NCBI RefSeq assembly: GCF_014898055.3
Contig: NW_023603184.1
Location: 28,498,808-28,562,807, forward strand
Reading direction: 5' to 3'
Length of the DNA stretch: 64,000 nucleotides
Origin: Talpa occidentalis
Taxonomy: Eukaryota; Chordata; Mammalia; Eulipotyphla; Talpidae
Each line of letters opens with the position of its first letter. The stretch's first letter is position 1. A model generated the notes under the pieces. The model worked only from the letters and a program-made list of their open reading frames with translations. It had not been told where the DNA came from and did not search any database. The position numbers and the translations under genes were made by a program. Of this stretch, positions 47,721 to 59,531 are shown piece after piece.

Positions 47721-47829
47721 AATGTATTTATACCAAAACTCATCATAAATAAGTTGTATGAAATAAATGATTAAAAAAAAACCTTTTAGGCAACCATATT
47801 AAAAACAAAACCTAAACACAACAATGTGT

Positions 47830-49400
47830 TGTGTCATGCTCATTACCCCAAACTACAAAGCTATAGTAATCAAAACACTATGGTATGGACATAAAACCAG
47901 ACATATAGGTTCCTGAACAGAATGGAGAGCCCAGAAATAAAGCCATGCATATATGGTCAACTAATTTATGGCAAAGGAATCAAGACTCCATAATAGGGAA
48001 AGGACAATCTCTTCAATAAATGTGTTGTGAAAACTGGACAGCCACATGCAAAAGAACAAAACTGGACTCTGTACAAAACACAAAAATCAACACAAAAAGG
48101 ATGAAAAAATGTGCACATAAAGCCTGAAACCATAAAACTCCTATAAGAAAACATAAGGGATAAGTTTGTTAACATTGGTCTTGACAGTGATTTTTTTTTT
48201 TTTGTTTGATGCCCAAAGCTTAAATAAAGATAATCAAATGGGATTATACAAAACAAAAATCTTCTGCATAGTAAAGGAAACCATCAACAAAATGAAAAAG
48301 CAAACTACAGAATGGGAGAAAATATTTGCAGTCATGTATCTGATAAATTAATTTCTAAAATATATTTAAAGACTCATACAACTCAATAGCAAAAAAATAA
48401 GCAAATTCAAGAGCAAAAAAAATAAAAATAAAAAATAGGCAAAGGAACTGGATAGACATTTTTTCCACAGAAAAAATACAAATGTCCAGCATTTACATGG
48501 AAAAACTGTTCAACATCACTGATTGTGAAGAAAATGCAAATCAAAACCACAATGACATTCCTGTTAGAACAACTGTCATCAAAAAAGACACAAGATAACA
48601 AGTGCTGGAAACTTTGTGCACTGTTGTGGGAATGTAAATTGGTATAGTCACGATGGAAAACAGTATGGAATTTCCTCAAAACTTAAAAATACAACCACCA
48701 TATGAGCCAGCAATCCCACTTCTGGTATATTATCCAAAGAAAATGAAAAGAGAATATTGAAAAAAAAACTGCACTCCATGTTGATTACAGCATTATTCAT
48801 AATAGTTAAGAAATGGAGACAACATAAGTGTCTGTCAATGGATGAACAGATAAGGAAGATGGGTTATATTCACAACAGAATATTTTGCATCCCTCAGAAA
48901 AAGGAAACCATGCCATTGGCTACAACATGGATGTGCCTTGGGCATTATGCTAAGCAAAATAAACCAGGCAGAGAAATATAAATATTGCATGGTAGCACTT
49001 TAAAAAAAAAAAAAGTCAAACTCATAGAAACTGAGTAGAAAAGTGATTGCATGAGACTAGGGGATTGGAGGAGATAGGTAGAAGTTGATAAAAAAGATAC
49101 AAATATTCAGCTATAAGATGAAATAAGTTCTGAGGATCTAATGTAAAACAAAATGAATATAGTTAACACTGTATTATGTAATTGAGATTATGTAATTGAG
49201 ATTTGCTAAAAGATTAGAACGTAAATGTTCTCATACCATCCCCAGCCCCCAAAGATAAACATATTAGATCATGGATGTATTGATTAACTAGATGGTGGGA
49301 ATCCTTTCAAAATGTGGATTTGTGTATATAAAATCACCATAGTGTACTCTATAAATATCTTACATTTTTACTTGTCAATTATACCTCAATATAGCTGAGA
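47830..49400 (+). mobile_element. Old L1 ORF2 3' half and 3' UTR
   Basis: Starts at AAACTACAAAGCTATAGTAA, the block following the reverse transcriptase. It continues through TGAAACCATAAAACTCCTAT, ACTGTTGTGGGAATGTAAAT and AGCAATCCCACTTCTGGTAT to a 3' UTR near 49400. It follows the ORF1 remnant in the same orientation but lacks the reverse transcriptase core, so this is one internally deleted copy or two copies. Confidence 0.75.
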
Positions 49401-49439
49401 AAAATATGTAACATGGGGTGAAAAAAGATAACTTGGCAA

Positions 49440-50280
49440 AAACAAGGCATGAGAAGACAACAGACAACTTCTCTAAAATACTAATACCCATGTGATCCAG
49501 CAATTCCACCCCTATTCATCTACCCAAAGAAATTACTAATTCAAAACACTGTCATCCCTTTAGTCACTTCAAGAATGTTTACCCTTACCTAATGGAGCAT
49601 AATTATAAAAGCTGCTTAAAATCATTGATAAACCCAATGTCTGGGTCAGCTTGGGATTAGCATCAGTTATTTGTCTTTTCTCTTAAGAACAGATCACATT
49701 TTCCTGGTATTTTGTGTGTCAAGCAATTTTGGGTTATATCTGGGATAATTTGAATATTATATCTTGATACTCTGGATTTTGTTAACACCACCTGGAGAAA
49801 GTTGAATTTGACAATAAACCTGGTTAGATTAAGACTGTATATTCACTTTCATCCTCTGTGGGCTATGGCCCAAATGTCAATTTGAATTTTTAAAGCCTTT
49901 ACTATGCTATGTTGGGTTTGCCCCATGCATGCACCACTCATGAATTAGACTGGGACTTGCACTGTGGATCATATTCCAGTTCGGCACTCACATTTTGTCC
50001 TAAGCTTCTTTGGGTCTGTTTCATGCATGCCTAGCTGAGAATGAACCCACTACTGTGTTGATTGATCATGAGCCATGATTTATCACTGGCAATTGCCTTC
50101 TCTAGCTCTCACCTCTTCAGGAGTTCCACCATGCTTTCCAGATCCCAAGGTTAACATTTTCTGGTTCCTGTGAACAAAATACAGGTTTCTGTCTGAGTTT
50201 TAGCCTCATGTACTCGCATGTAGTTTCAAAAGACTGTAGCCACAAGCAAAGTGAAGTGATGAGACAGAGAGATGAGTTTT
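49440..50280. other. Intergenic DNA with a minor L1M patch
   Basis: 49480-49600 resembles L1 (GTGATCCAGCAATTCCACCC). The rest is unrecognised. Confidence 0.45.
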
Positions 50281-50297
50281 CTCTTGAGGTTTTTCTT

Positions 50298-50599
50298 TTT
50301 TTTTTAAATTGGGTTGTTTATTTTTATTTTATTTTATTAAGATTTATTTATTTATCTATAAAAGCACTGGGTACAGTCAGAAGCGTGGGAGGGCGAGAGA
50401 ACTCACCAGAGCCAGAGCAGAGAGCAGAGCAGGCTGACCAACAAAGTACACTGCTGAGGGGAGCAGCGGGCAGCAGCAGGGAGGTCTGCGCGCCATGTGG
50501 GACCCTCGCCCAACGGCCAGGGATCGAACCGGCGCTGCAGAGGCTGTGGACAGCTTCGTAGCCCAGCACTCAACCGCTGCACCACTGGGGAGGCCCCCA
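50298..50599 (-). mobile_element. tRNA-derived SINE, copy 7 (type I, inverted)
   Basis: Exact 17-bp target duplications CTCTTGAGGTTTTTCTT (50281-50297 and 50600-50616). Opens with a long T/A-rich tail complement and ends with the head complement CACTGGGGAGGCCC. Confidence 0.94.
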
Positions 50600-51507
50600 C
50601 TCTTGAGGTTTTTCTTGAGATTTTGAGCACCTGTGCATTACAACAGGGCAGCCCTTGGAGAAAGACTAGCGGGGGAAACAAAATATTAAAAAAAAAAAAA
50701 AACAAAAAAAGAAATCAAGAACACTCTCTGGATTGTAGAGTTTCCCTTCCTGATCGTCTTCTCAGAGGAAAAGGTTTTCTTTGAATTTTTGCTGTCCATA
50801 TCTGTTCAAGTTCTAAAATTGGGCCACCCTTGGGTAAAAGTTGAGAGACAAAGACAAAGGAGGAAAAAGAACTAAGAAGTTCATTCCCATTCTGGTTGTT
50901 CTTCAAGATGAGACTTCCTTCCCCAATCTGAATGCAACTGCTTATTTCTATAAGTCTTCAAGTAGTTTGTGTAGTGGACTTCATCTTGAACAGCACCAGA
51001 AGTTAGAAATAAATTTTTAAGATAGACGTGGTTATGAATACACATTCAGCAGTGACGGAGAATCATAAATTGATTAACTTATGAAAAATACATTGAACTT
51101 CATTTATAATCAGGAAAATGTAAGGTAATGTGGTAAAATTTGTACACAGCAGTTTGGCAAAATTTTTATCATCTGTAACATCAAGAGTGGAAGAAAGTAT
51201 AAGAAAACAGGAATTTATTTTAGGTAGAATTGTGAATTGTAAATTGGTATAACCAAAGACATAAATATAGATGAATAGAATGAAGAAACAATTATCACAT
51301 GTAAATTCCACAGCCTCGAATTTGAAAATCTAGAGGAAGTAGATAATTTCCTAATTAAATACAAACTGTCAACATTAATCCAAAACAAAGTAAAAGATTG
51401 AATAGCTCAATTATAAAAGTGATTGGAAAACAACAAGAAATCTACCATTGAAAATATCTCTAAGTTCAAATGTGTTTAGACTGGAGCTTCATTTAAATAA
51501 TAGGACA

Positions 51508-51788
51508 GGGCCTCCCGGGTGGTGAGCGCTTGAGCTCTGGGTTGCTATGCTGGCTGCAGCCTCTGCAGCGCCGGTTCGATCCCCGGCCGCCGGGTGAGGG
51601 TCCCACATGGCCCGCAGACCTCTCCTGCTGCCCGCTGCTCCCCTCAGCAGTGTATTTCTTCATCAGTCTGCCTCTTCTGTTCCCCGCTCTGGCTCTGGTG
51701 AATTCTCTTACCCTCCCGTGCTTCTGACTACACCCAGTGCTTGTATAAATAAAAAAATCTTTAAAAAAAATTTTTTTAAATAAATGAA
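51508..51788 (+). mobile_element. tRNA-derived SINE, copy 8 (type I)
   Basis: 14-bp duplications TAAATAATAGGACA (51494-51507 and 51789-51802). The head lacks a few bases of the A box (GGGTGGTGAGCGCTTGAG), so it is probably a dead copy. Confidence 0.93.
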
Positions 51789-51877
51789 TAAATAATAGGA
51801 CAAGTTATAATTCTATTGAAATCATTCCTAGCTACATAAAAACAAACGCTCCACCTCTTTTTACTATCAAACATTTT

Positions 51878-52151
51878 TTTAAGTATTTTATTTATTTATT
51901 TATTTTTAAGATTTATTTATACAAGCACTGGGTACAGTGAGAAGTGCGGGAGGGTGAGAGAATTCACCAGAGCCAGAGCGGAGAGCAAAACAGACAAAGT
52001 GACGAAGTACACTGCTGAGGGGAGCAGCGGGCAGCAGAAGTCTGCACGCCATGTGGGACCCTAAACGCAAGCCGGGGATTGAACCGGTGCTGCAGAGGCT
52101 GCGGGCAGCTTTGCAAGCCAGCGCTCAACCACTGCACCACCGGGGAGGCCC
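51878..52151 (-). mobile_element. tRNA-derived SINE, copy 9 (type I, inverted)
   Basis: 18-bp duplications TTTACTATCAAACATTTT (51860-51877 and 52152-52169). It lies 89 bp from copy 8 in opposite orientation. Confidence 0.94.
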
Positions 52152-52304
52152 TTTACTATCAAACATTTTAATAACCAAATTAGTTACAGATAATACGAAA
52201 CAAAGATGAATATCATTTATTTAAAAAGAAAGCCTCTTAAAAAAATTAGCAAATAAAATGCAGCTATAAATAGGATAGTAATATAATATGACTAATTGGT
52301 GTTT

Positions 52305-52611
52305 TTTTTTTTTTTTTTTTCATGTTATTTATTTATTTATTTATTTGTTCGTTTGTTTCGTTTATACATGCACTGGGTACAGTCAGAAGCGCGGGAGGGT
52401 GAGAGAATTCACCAGAGCCAGAGCAGGGAGCAGAGCAGGCAGAAGGACCGAAGTACACTGCTGAGGGGAGCAGCGGGCGGCAGGAGAGGTCTGCGCACCA
52501 TGTGGGACCCTCCTCCGGTGGCCGGGGAGCAGCCGGGAATCGAACCGGCGCCGCAGAGGCTGCGGGCAGCTTCGCAACCCAGCGCTCAACCGCTGCGCCA
52601 CCGGGGAGGCC
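52305..52611 (-). mobile_element. tRNA-derived SINE, copy 10 (type I, inverted)
   Basis: 13-bp duplications CTAATTGGTGTTT (52292-52304 and 52612-52624). The body is full length and very close to copy 1, including CCTCCGGTGGCCGGGGAGCA; one of the best-preserved copies. Confidence 0.94.
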
Positions 52612-52806
52612 CTAATTGGTGTTTATTTTAGAAATGCAAAGAGATTATGATAGCAAAAGATTGATCATAATAAGCCATTACATAAAATCAAAGGAGAACT
52701 ACATCATCACTCAGCATCTGTTATCATCTGTCCAGATATTCAAGATTAATAAATGTTAAGAAATATAATTGAGAGAGAGGGAAAAAGAGAGACCTGATTA
52801 TCTTTT

Positions 52807-53076
52807 TTTATAGATTTATTATATTTATTTATGCATAAGAGAGCTGGGATGTAGGACAGAGGTGGGGGAGAGGTGAGAGGATTCACCAGAGACAGAGAGG
52901 AGAGCAGAACAGGCAGATTGACTGAAATACACTGCTGAGAGGAGCAGCAGGCAAAACAGGAGAGGTCTGCTGCACCATGTGGGTAGCTCCCTGGCCGGGG
53001 ATCAAACTCATGCTGCAGGGGCTGCAGATAGCTTCATAGTGCTGAGACTTAACTCCTTGTGCCACCAGGGAGGCCC
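52807..53076 (-). mobile_element. tRNA-derived SINE, copy 11 (type II, inverted)
   Basis: Duplications CCTGATTATCTTTT (52793-52806) and CCTGATTGTCTTTT (53077-53090) differ at one base. The type II body and these mutations point to an older insertion than copies 7-10. Confidence 0.92.
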
Positions 53077-53191
53077 CTGATTGTCTTTTAAGTCCCTGAA
53101 TTCTAATTGTGCATGATCAGTACCTCATTCGTCCTTAATTACTTTCTCCTTTTCCTTTCAGCTAGTCTGAGTTAGAATGTTGTCATTTGCA

Positions 53192-54170
53192 GACAATAAC
53201 AAAAACAAAGAGAAACCCCACCAACTGGGAGAACATTTTTGCACACAACACTAATGATAAAGGACTGATCACAAAAATCTGCAAAGAGCTGATGAGACTC
53301 AACAACAACAAAGAAAATAACCCAGTCAAAAAATGGGCAGAAGAGCTAAAAAGAAACTTCTCTGAAGAGGAAATGCAAATGGCCAACAGGCATATGAAAA
53401 AATGTTCAACATCACTTGTCATCAGGGAAATGCAAATCAAAACTACCATGAGATACCATCTTACACCAGTGAGAAAGGCACATATTAAAAAAGCTAGCAA
53501 CAACAAATGTTGGCGAGGTTGTGGAGAAAAAGGAACTCTTCTGCAATGCTGGTGGGAGTGCAAACTGGTCCAACCACTATGGAGAGCTGTGTGGCGATTT
53601 CTTGACCTACTAAACATAGAGCTTCCATATGATCCAGCAATTCCACTCCCAGGTATTTACCCAAAGGACACAGAAACATCAATTCCAAAGAGCACCTGCA
53701 CCCCTATGTTTATAGCAGCACTGTTTACAATAGCTAAGCTTTGGAAACAGCCCAAATGCCCAAAAATAGATGACTGGATCAAGAAGATGTGGTACATATA
53801 TACCATGGAATATTACTCAGCATTCAAAAAAAGATAAACACATGCAGTTTGCAGCAACATGGATGGCGCTGGAAGGGATCATGCTCAGCGAAATAAGCCA
53901 GAAAGAAAAAGAAAAATACCGGATGGTCTCACTCATAGCAGAATCTAGAAAACTTAAATAAGGGACCAGGAAAATGAATAACTGTAAGAAAGTGAAAATC
54001 AAAATCAACAAAAAACTATGAACCAGAGACACTCTATGGGGGGTGAGGGGCAGTGAGGGGAGGGATTGGGGTCAAAATAAGGGGGTCGCAATTGTATGGG
54101 GAATATAAAAATTTTTAAAAATTATATAAAAAATAAATGCCTATTGGGTATCCTCAAAAAAAAAAAAAAA
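53192..54170 (+). mobile_element. Young 5'-truncated LINE-1 (ORF2 end plus 3' UTR)
   Basis: Bounded by 17-bp duplications GAATGTTGTCATTTGCA (53175-53191) and GAATGTTGTCACTTGCA (54171-54187), one mismatch. It encodes the ORF2 C-terminal domain: [28 protein letters not shown] block, [20 protein letters not shown] and [20 protein letters not shown] one-base gain in the A-run after SAFKK ends that frame; the remaining residues (FAATWMALEGIMLSEISQKE) follow in another frame to a stop near 53960. The 3' UTR carries a G-rich stretch (54038-54068) and ends in a poly(A) tail. It is far too truncated to move. Confidence 0.95.
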
Positions 54171-54199
54171 GAATGTTGTCACTTGCAATTGAAAAACCA

Positions 54200-54950
54200 T
54201 TAGGAATAAAAGTTTATTAGTGAACTAATCACATACAAAATAAATATTTTAAAGTCAGTAGAGAAACTTCATACATTGCTGGTGGGACTTTAAAATGGTA
54301 TCGCACTTTGACAAATCACTTGGTAGTTTCTCAAAATGTTTAACATGAAATTACCATATGACCCAATAATTCTACTCTACATATCAACCCATGAGAAATA
54401 AAAACATACATTCACACAAAAACTTTTATGCAAATATTCATAGTAGCATTATTCATAATAATCCAGTACTGGAAATAACCTATGTCTCTCACTGGGTGAA
54501 TGGATAGTTAAAATGTGGTATAAACATCCAATAGAATATTATTCAACACTAAGAAGAAAACAGCTACTGACACATGATATATCACATGTGAACCCTGAAA
54601 AACCTTATGCTAAGGTTGAAAGAAAGTCTACATATTATTTGTACATATACAAAAGACTACATATTATTTCATTCCATTAATATGAAATGTCCAGAAAATT
54701 TATACTGAAATAACTTAGTGTTCACATGGGGTTGGGGATGGGAAGTGGGCTTAACTGTAAATAGGCATGAGATATTTTATTGGAGAAAGGAATACATTCT
54801 AAAATAGAGTGCAAATTGTACCATTTAGTAATGTTACTAAAAAAAAATCATTGAAATGCAGCCCTGAAAATGGTAAAGTTTACTGCAATAAAGTTGCTAA
54901 AAAATTAAAAATAAAGCTAATAGAATTCTAATACATAAAAAATAATCACA
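54200..54950 (+). mobile_element. Old L1 ORF2 3' end
   Basis: TACATTGCTGGTGGGACTTT, TACCATATGACCCAATAATT, GTGAATGGATAGTTAAAATG and ATAGAATATTATTCAACACT: L1 C-terminal and 3' UTR order, heavily mutated. Confidence 0.7.
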
Positions 54951-54959
54951 TAAAATATA

Positions 54960-55560
54960 TGATAGAAGGAAACATTCCATTCACAACCATAGAAAATCAT
55001 GAATTATCCAGGGATAATATAACAAGATAATGTTTGGATAATGTTTGGGACTCACAGGAAACTACAGAATTCTACTAAAAAACATATCTTGAGTAAATAG
55101 GGAGATATATCTTGTTATTAAGAACTAAATTTTACCATCAAAATTTTTTCAAACTTAAACTACAGATTCAATGAAGTCACAATCAAAGCAGGACTTTTTT
55201 AGAAGAAGGAACTTGAAAGATGATTCTTAACTTCATCTGAAATTATAAACATGTGAAAATAGCCAAGAAAATATTTGATAAAAACAGCTTCAAAAGGGCA
55301 TGTCCTACAAAACATTATTATCATAAAACTATATTCCCTAAAACCGTACAATCAAATTTATAGATCTCCCAATGGAACAGAATAAAAAGCTAGTAAACTA
55401 TCAAATAAATATTCAAATTTAATGTTATAAATCAAATTTCAAAACAAAGGGAAAATAGGGAATATTCAGTAATACATGGTGTTTGGACTGATGTCAAGTC
55501 ATTTGGAAAAACATAAAGCATGATTCTGACCTCACTTCATATGACAAAATAAAATCCAGA
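54960..55560 (+). mobile_element. Old L1 ORF2 fragment
   Basis: AACATTCCATTCACAACCAT, CTACAGATTCAATGAAGTCA, TTCATCTGAAATTATAAACA and ACATGGTGTTTGGACTGATG keep L1 ORF2 order, upstream of the block at 54200-54950 in consensus terms, so it is a separate copy or rearranged. Confidence 0.6.
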
Positions 55561-55569
55561 TGGATGCTA

Positions 55570-56310
55570 TTTTTATAATAGCTGAGTGTAGAGGACATTT
55601 CTAAGCTTTTCAGAAAGATCCATGCCTATAGAGAAAAAGATGATAATTGAATTGTGTTTTAGCTAATAGCATCTGAGAGTTCATTCCATATCAGGCATTT
55701 CTTTTTAAGTATTTTACAACTAGTAATGTATGTAATTGACACAACAATCTTATGACATAGTAACTAGACCTGTTTGATGCTCATCCTCATAATCTTGGTC
55801 TCACCTGTCTCCTGCAGTCCCAGTCACTTGCTCTGCTTCCCTTAGCCCCTTAACCAAAGGACTTCACACAGACTCTTGGGTTGTGCTGCATAAAGTGGGC
55901 CAGTCTCTTACCTAGAGTTCCTGGTTCCTCCCACAAGTTCCAGACTCAGATGAAAAGCCATTCAGTCCTTTATATTTTTTGTACAGCCTTCTGTTAAAGA
56001 GTGAAGATTCATTCCTCTCTAACCTTAGTATCCAGCACAGTCGGTGCCAATTTTGTTAAATTATACTCACAGAAAAAGATTAGCTAGTACCACATTCTCC
56101 AAAGCAACACAGATGTACACAGATTCCAGGGTAGCCTGAATTGTGCTCCTGCAATATTTAAGTTACATGCCTTCCCTTTGTTCCATTTAGTCTTGGGGGT
56201 GTGGTTTTTGGCTTGTTCTTGACTTTAGAGAAGGTAGTAAACTACCCTTTAGCACTGCTTTACTGCACTTGGTTTAATCTCACCCTGAAAAGCTGCAGGA
56301 TCCCAAAATA
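55570..56310. other. Intergenic DNA with no gene seen
   Basis: No recognised element. Confidence 0.5.
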
Positions 56311-56319
56311 ATTACAAGA

Positions 56320-56565
56320 CGAATAGAACATGAAAATAATAACAATAAGAGCTACCATTTGCAGGCAGCTTTCATGGACCAAAAACTGTGCTAAATGGTT
56401 TGCACATATTAGCTCTAACTGTGATGGGAAGCCTGCAAGGCTAAGTATTATTATTCCCATTCTTCAAATGAGAAAACCGAGGCTGGGTGAGATGAAGATA
56501 TTTACCCACCACCCCACACCAGTAAATGGCAGGGCAGAAACTGAATCAGTGCTGTCTGACTCTGG
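56320..56565 (-). mobile_element. MIR SINE, near full length
   Basis: AAGAGCTACCATTTGCAGGC, AAACTGTGCTAAATGGTTTG, TATTATTATTCCCATTCTTC, AAACCGAGGCTGGGTGAGAT and AGTGCTGTCTGACTCTGG: a textbook MIR complement. Confidence 0.85.
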
Positions 56566-56569
56566 AGCC

Positions 56570-57170
56570 AGTCTCTTCCTTTATTTGGTGCCCTCTGGAA
56601 CATATAGCAGCTGTTGTGACGATTAGAAAAGATAATAGGTGGGAAAGTGCTTGGAAAACTCCACAGAGAACTAAGCATGTAAGAGATTATGAAGACTTGT
56701 TGAGAGCTTTGGCAAGGGCACTGTGATAATAGCCCTGGGGAGGGGGAACAAATTGATCTGGCTGGAGTTTAGGGACATTTCCTATTATGTAATTGCTCTG
56801 AATTCAGTATTTCTGAAACAGTGGAGATGCAGACCCTCCTTGCTTTGTGAAATAGTCCTCATCTCTGGGAACAAAGACAGGAGAGGTTAGTTTGGTTTAA
56901 ACCAGTTATTTTCTTTGAAGACAAATGAAAGGGAGGGGGGAGGTGTGGCCGAGTTGTCCACTTGCTGTTGAGTCCTAGACATTGATTGATTCCGGACCCT
57001 ACTCTGAGTGAGAGCAGTAACTTACAACACATGCTGAATGTTTTTCCACTTAAAATGCATTTCAAAAACACAATAGTCCTACATGTTTATTCTCTGAAAT
57101 ATAGCACAACAGAACGCACAGATTGTTACATATGTTCTGAATGTTTCACCAGACTCAGAGGCAGAGAAAG
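56570..57170. other. Intergenic DNA with no gene seen
   Basis: No recognised element. Confidence 0.5.
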
Positions 57171-57177
57171 CCCTTTT

Positions 57178-57265
57178 GTTCTCTCATTCACCCAGCAAAC
57201 ATTTTAGTGAATGATTTCTATATGTCAGGCATTGTGCTAGGCACTGAGGAAAAAGACAAACTGCC
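57178..57265 (+). mobile_element. L2-type LINE fragment
   Basis: TTCACCCAGCAAACATTTTA followed by TATGTCAGGCATTGTGCTAG and GAGGAAAAAGACAAACTG, the L2 3' block. Confidence 0.5.
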
Positions 57266-57464
57266 TTTTATTAGACTAGCTAGGAGTGGTAGACTCACAG
57301 GTCTCATTTTTTAAATATTATGATATCACATCAATGCAACAATAGGAGTACTTACAAATTAAAGAAAATTGATGAGAGTAATTTTTCCTACCTGTAATGA
57401 TTCCTTGCAAGAAGAGAGAGCTGAGTGAGCTGACTTTTGACCAAATGGGAAAAATAAGCTCATG

Positions 57465-57655
57465 TATATGTATACAGGGTGTACATGTATTTCAAGCATG
57501 TTGTGTATACATATGTGTATGTTGCATATATGTATGTGTATGCACATGTGTCTGTATATATACACAATTTGTGTGTATGTGTGCATACATATAGGTTTAT
57601 ACCTGTGTATACAAACATGTGTGCATATGTGTATATACATGTATGTACATAAAAT
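57465..57655. repeat. Degenerate TG/TA/CA low-complexity tract
   Basis: About 190 bp of alternating purine-pyrimidine DNA (GTGTATACATATGTGTATG and similar), able to adopt Z-DNA or cruciform forms. The cysteine/tyrosine-rich frames over it are artefacts. Confidence 0.85.
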
Positions 57656-57862
57656 ATAAGGGCATACAGTTTGGAAAGGAGTAAAAGTATGTTTAATCAC
57701 AGGTGACATGATTATATACCTAGAAAACCCTGAAGAGTAGTCCTACTAAAACTGACAAGTTTAACATGGTTGTAGTACAAGACTCACAAAATCAACCACA
57801 GTTCTTTATGTTAGCAACAATGAGAAAAAGAACTAAAATATCATTTTATAAGAACATTCAAA

Positions 57863-58126
57863 GGGGCCTCCCTGGTGGCACAAGAGGTTAAGTCTCAGCA
57901 CTATGAAGCTATCCGTAGCCCTGCAACACGAGTTCAATCCCCAACCAGGGAGCTAACCCACAGGGAGTAGCAGACCTCTGTCTCGCCCACTGCTCCCCTC
58001 AGCAGTATATTTCAGTAGATCTGCCTGTTCTGCTCCCCACTTTGTCTCTGTGAATCTTCTCACCCCCTGCACCTCTGGCCTATACCCTAGTTCTTGTGCA
58101 CATAAATAAATAAATCTTTTTAAAAA
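57863..58126 (+). mobile_element. tRNA-derived SINE, copy 12 (type II)
   Basis: Duplications AGAACATTCAAA (57851-57862) and AGAGCATTCAAA (58127-58138). Head GGCCTCCCTGGTGGCACAAG; end TACCCTAGTTCTTGTGCACA. Confidence 0.92.
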
Positions 58127-58185
58127 AGAGCATTCAAAATGATGGGCTACTTAGGAATAAATTTAATAAAGACCTGTAAAATTTA

Positions 58186-59531
58186 TTTATTTATTTTTTT
58201 GCTAAGTTATATCGTTTTGTTTTTTTTAAATAAATTTTATTTTTATATTCCCCATACAATTGCAAACGCCCCATTCTGACCCCAATCCTTCCCCTCCCGC
58301 CCCCCACCCCCAAAGAGTGTCTCTGGTTCATAGTTTTTTGTTGATTTTGATTTTCACTTTCTTATATTCATTTTCCTGGTCCCTTATTTAAGTTTTCTAG
58401 ATTCCTGCTATGAGTGAGACCATCCGGTATTTTTCTTTTTCTTTTGGCTTATTTCGTTGAGCATGATCCCTTCCAGCGCCATCCATGTTGTCGCAAATTG
58501 CATGTGTTGATCTTTTTTGAATGTTGAGTAATATTCCATGGTGTATATGTACCACATCTTCTTGATCCAGTCATCTATTTTTGGGCATTTGGGCTGTTTC
58601 CAAAGCTTAGCTATTGTAAACAGTGCTGCTATAAACATAGGGGTGCAGGTGCTCTTTGGAATTGATGTTTCTGTGTCCTTTGGGTAAATACCTAGGAGTG
58701 GAATTGCTGGATCCTATGGAAGCTCTATGTTTAGTAGGTCAAGAAATCGCCACACAGCTCTCCATAGTGGTTGGACCAGTTTGCACTCCCACCAGCATTG
58801 CAGAAGAGTTCCTTTTTCTCCACAACCTCGCCAACATTTGTTGTTGCTAGCTTTTTTAATATGTGCCTTTCTCACTGGTGTAAGATGGTATCTCATGGTA
58901 GTTTTGATTTGCATTTCCCTGATGACAAGTGATGTTGAACATTTTTTCATATGCCTGTTGGCCATTTGTATTTCCTCTTCAGAGAAGTTTCTTTTTAGCG
59001 CTTCTGCCCATTTTTTGACTGGGTTATTTTCTTTGTTGTTGTTGAGTCTCATCAGCTCTTTGCAGATTTTTGTGATCAGTCCTTTATCATTAGTGTTGTG
59101 TGCAAAAATGTTCTCCCAGTCAGTGGGGTTTCTCTTTGTTTTTGTTATTGTCTCTTTTGCTGTGTAGAAGCTCTTTAATTTGATGTAGTCCCAGCTGTTT
59201 ATCTTTGCCTTCAATATCACTGCTTTGGGTGATGTGTCTGTAAAGATGTCTTTGATGTGCATATCATGTAGTGTTTCGCCTATATTTCCTTCTATGTATT
59301 TTATGGTTTCAGGTCTTATGTCTAGTTCTTTAATCCATTTTGAGTTGATTTTTGTGTATGGTGTGAGGTAGTGGTCAAGCTTCATTCTTTTGCATGTAGC
59401 GACCCAGTTTTCCCAGCACCATTTATTGAACAAACTTTCTTTGCTCCAATGCATAGTCTTTGCTCCTTTGTCAAAGATTAGTTGACCATAAATCTGTGGA
59501 TTTATTTCTGGATTTTCTATTCGATTCCATT
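58186..59531 (-). mobile_element. Young 5'-truncated LINE-1, antisense, nested in old L1
   Basis: Exact 17-bp duplications AAGACCTGTAAAATTTA (58169-58185 and 59532-59548). On the minus strand the ORF2 frame is open from the truncation point through [37 protein letters not shown] and [20 protein letters not shown] to an in-frame TAG at about 58714-58716. There the 53.2-kb copy has a tyrosine codon (one-base difference). The frame continues after the TAG to [20 protein letters not shown], and a shift near KKKKNTG alters the very end. Roughly 98% identical to the 53.2-kb copy where I compared them. The tail complement at 58186-58230 is A/T-rich and complex. Confidence 0.95.

Larger units (their letters stand above)
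51070..52790 (+). mobile_element. Old L1 ORF2 remnant split by three SINEs
   Basis: Host pieces 51070-51507, 51789-51877, 52152-52304 and 52612-52790 carry weak L1 ORF2 resemblance, such as GAAAATCTAGAGGAAGTAGA near 51330. The duplicated target bases at each SINE show that the pieces were contiguous. Confidence 0.5.

Noticed and set aside
53187..53837. 216-codon open frame that could be taken as a host gene
   Set aside because: It is L1 ORF2 C-terminal sequence inside an insertion with target duplications.
57359..57709. Cys/Tyr/His-rich frames on both strands
   Set aside because: Translation of the TG/TA/CA low-complexity tract.
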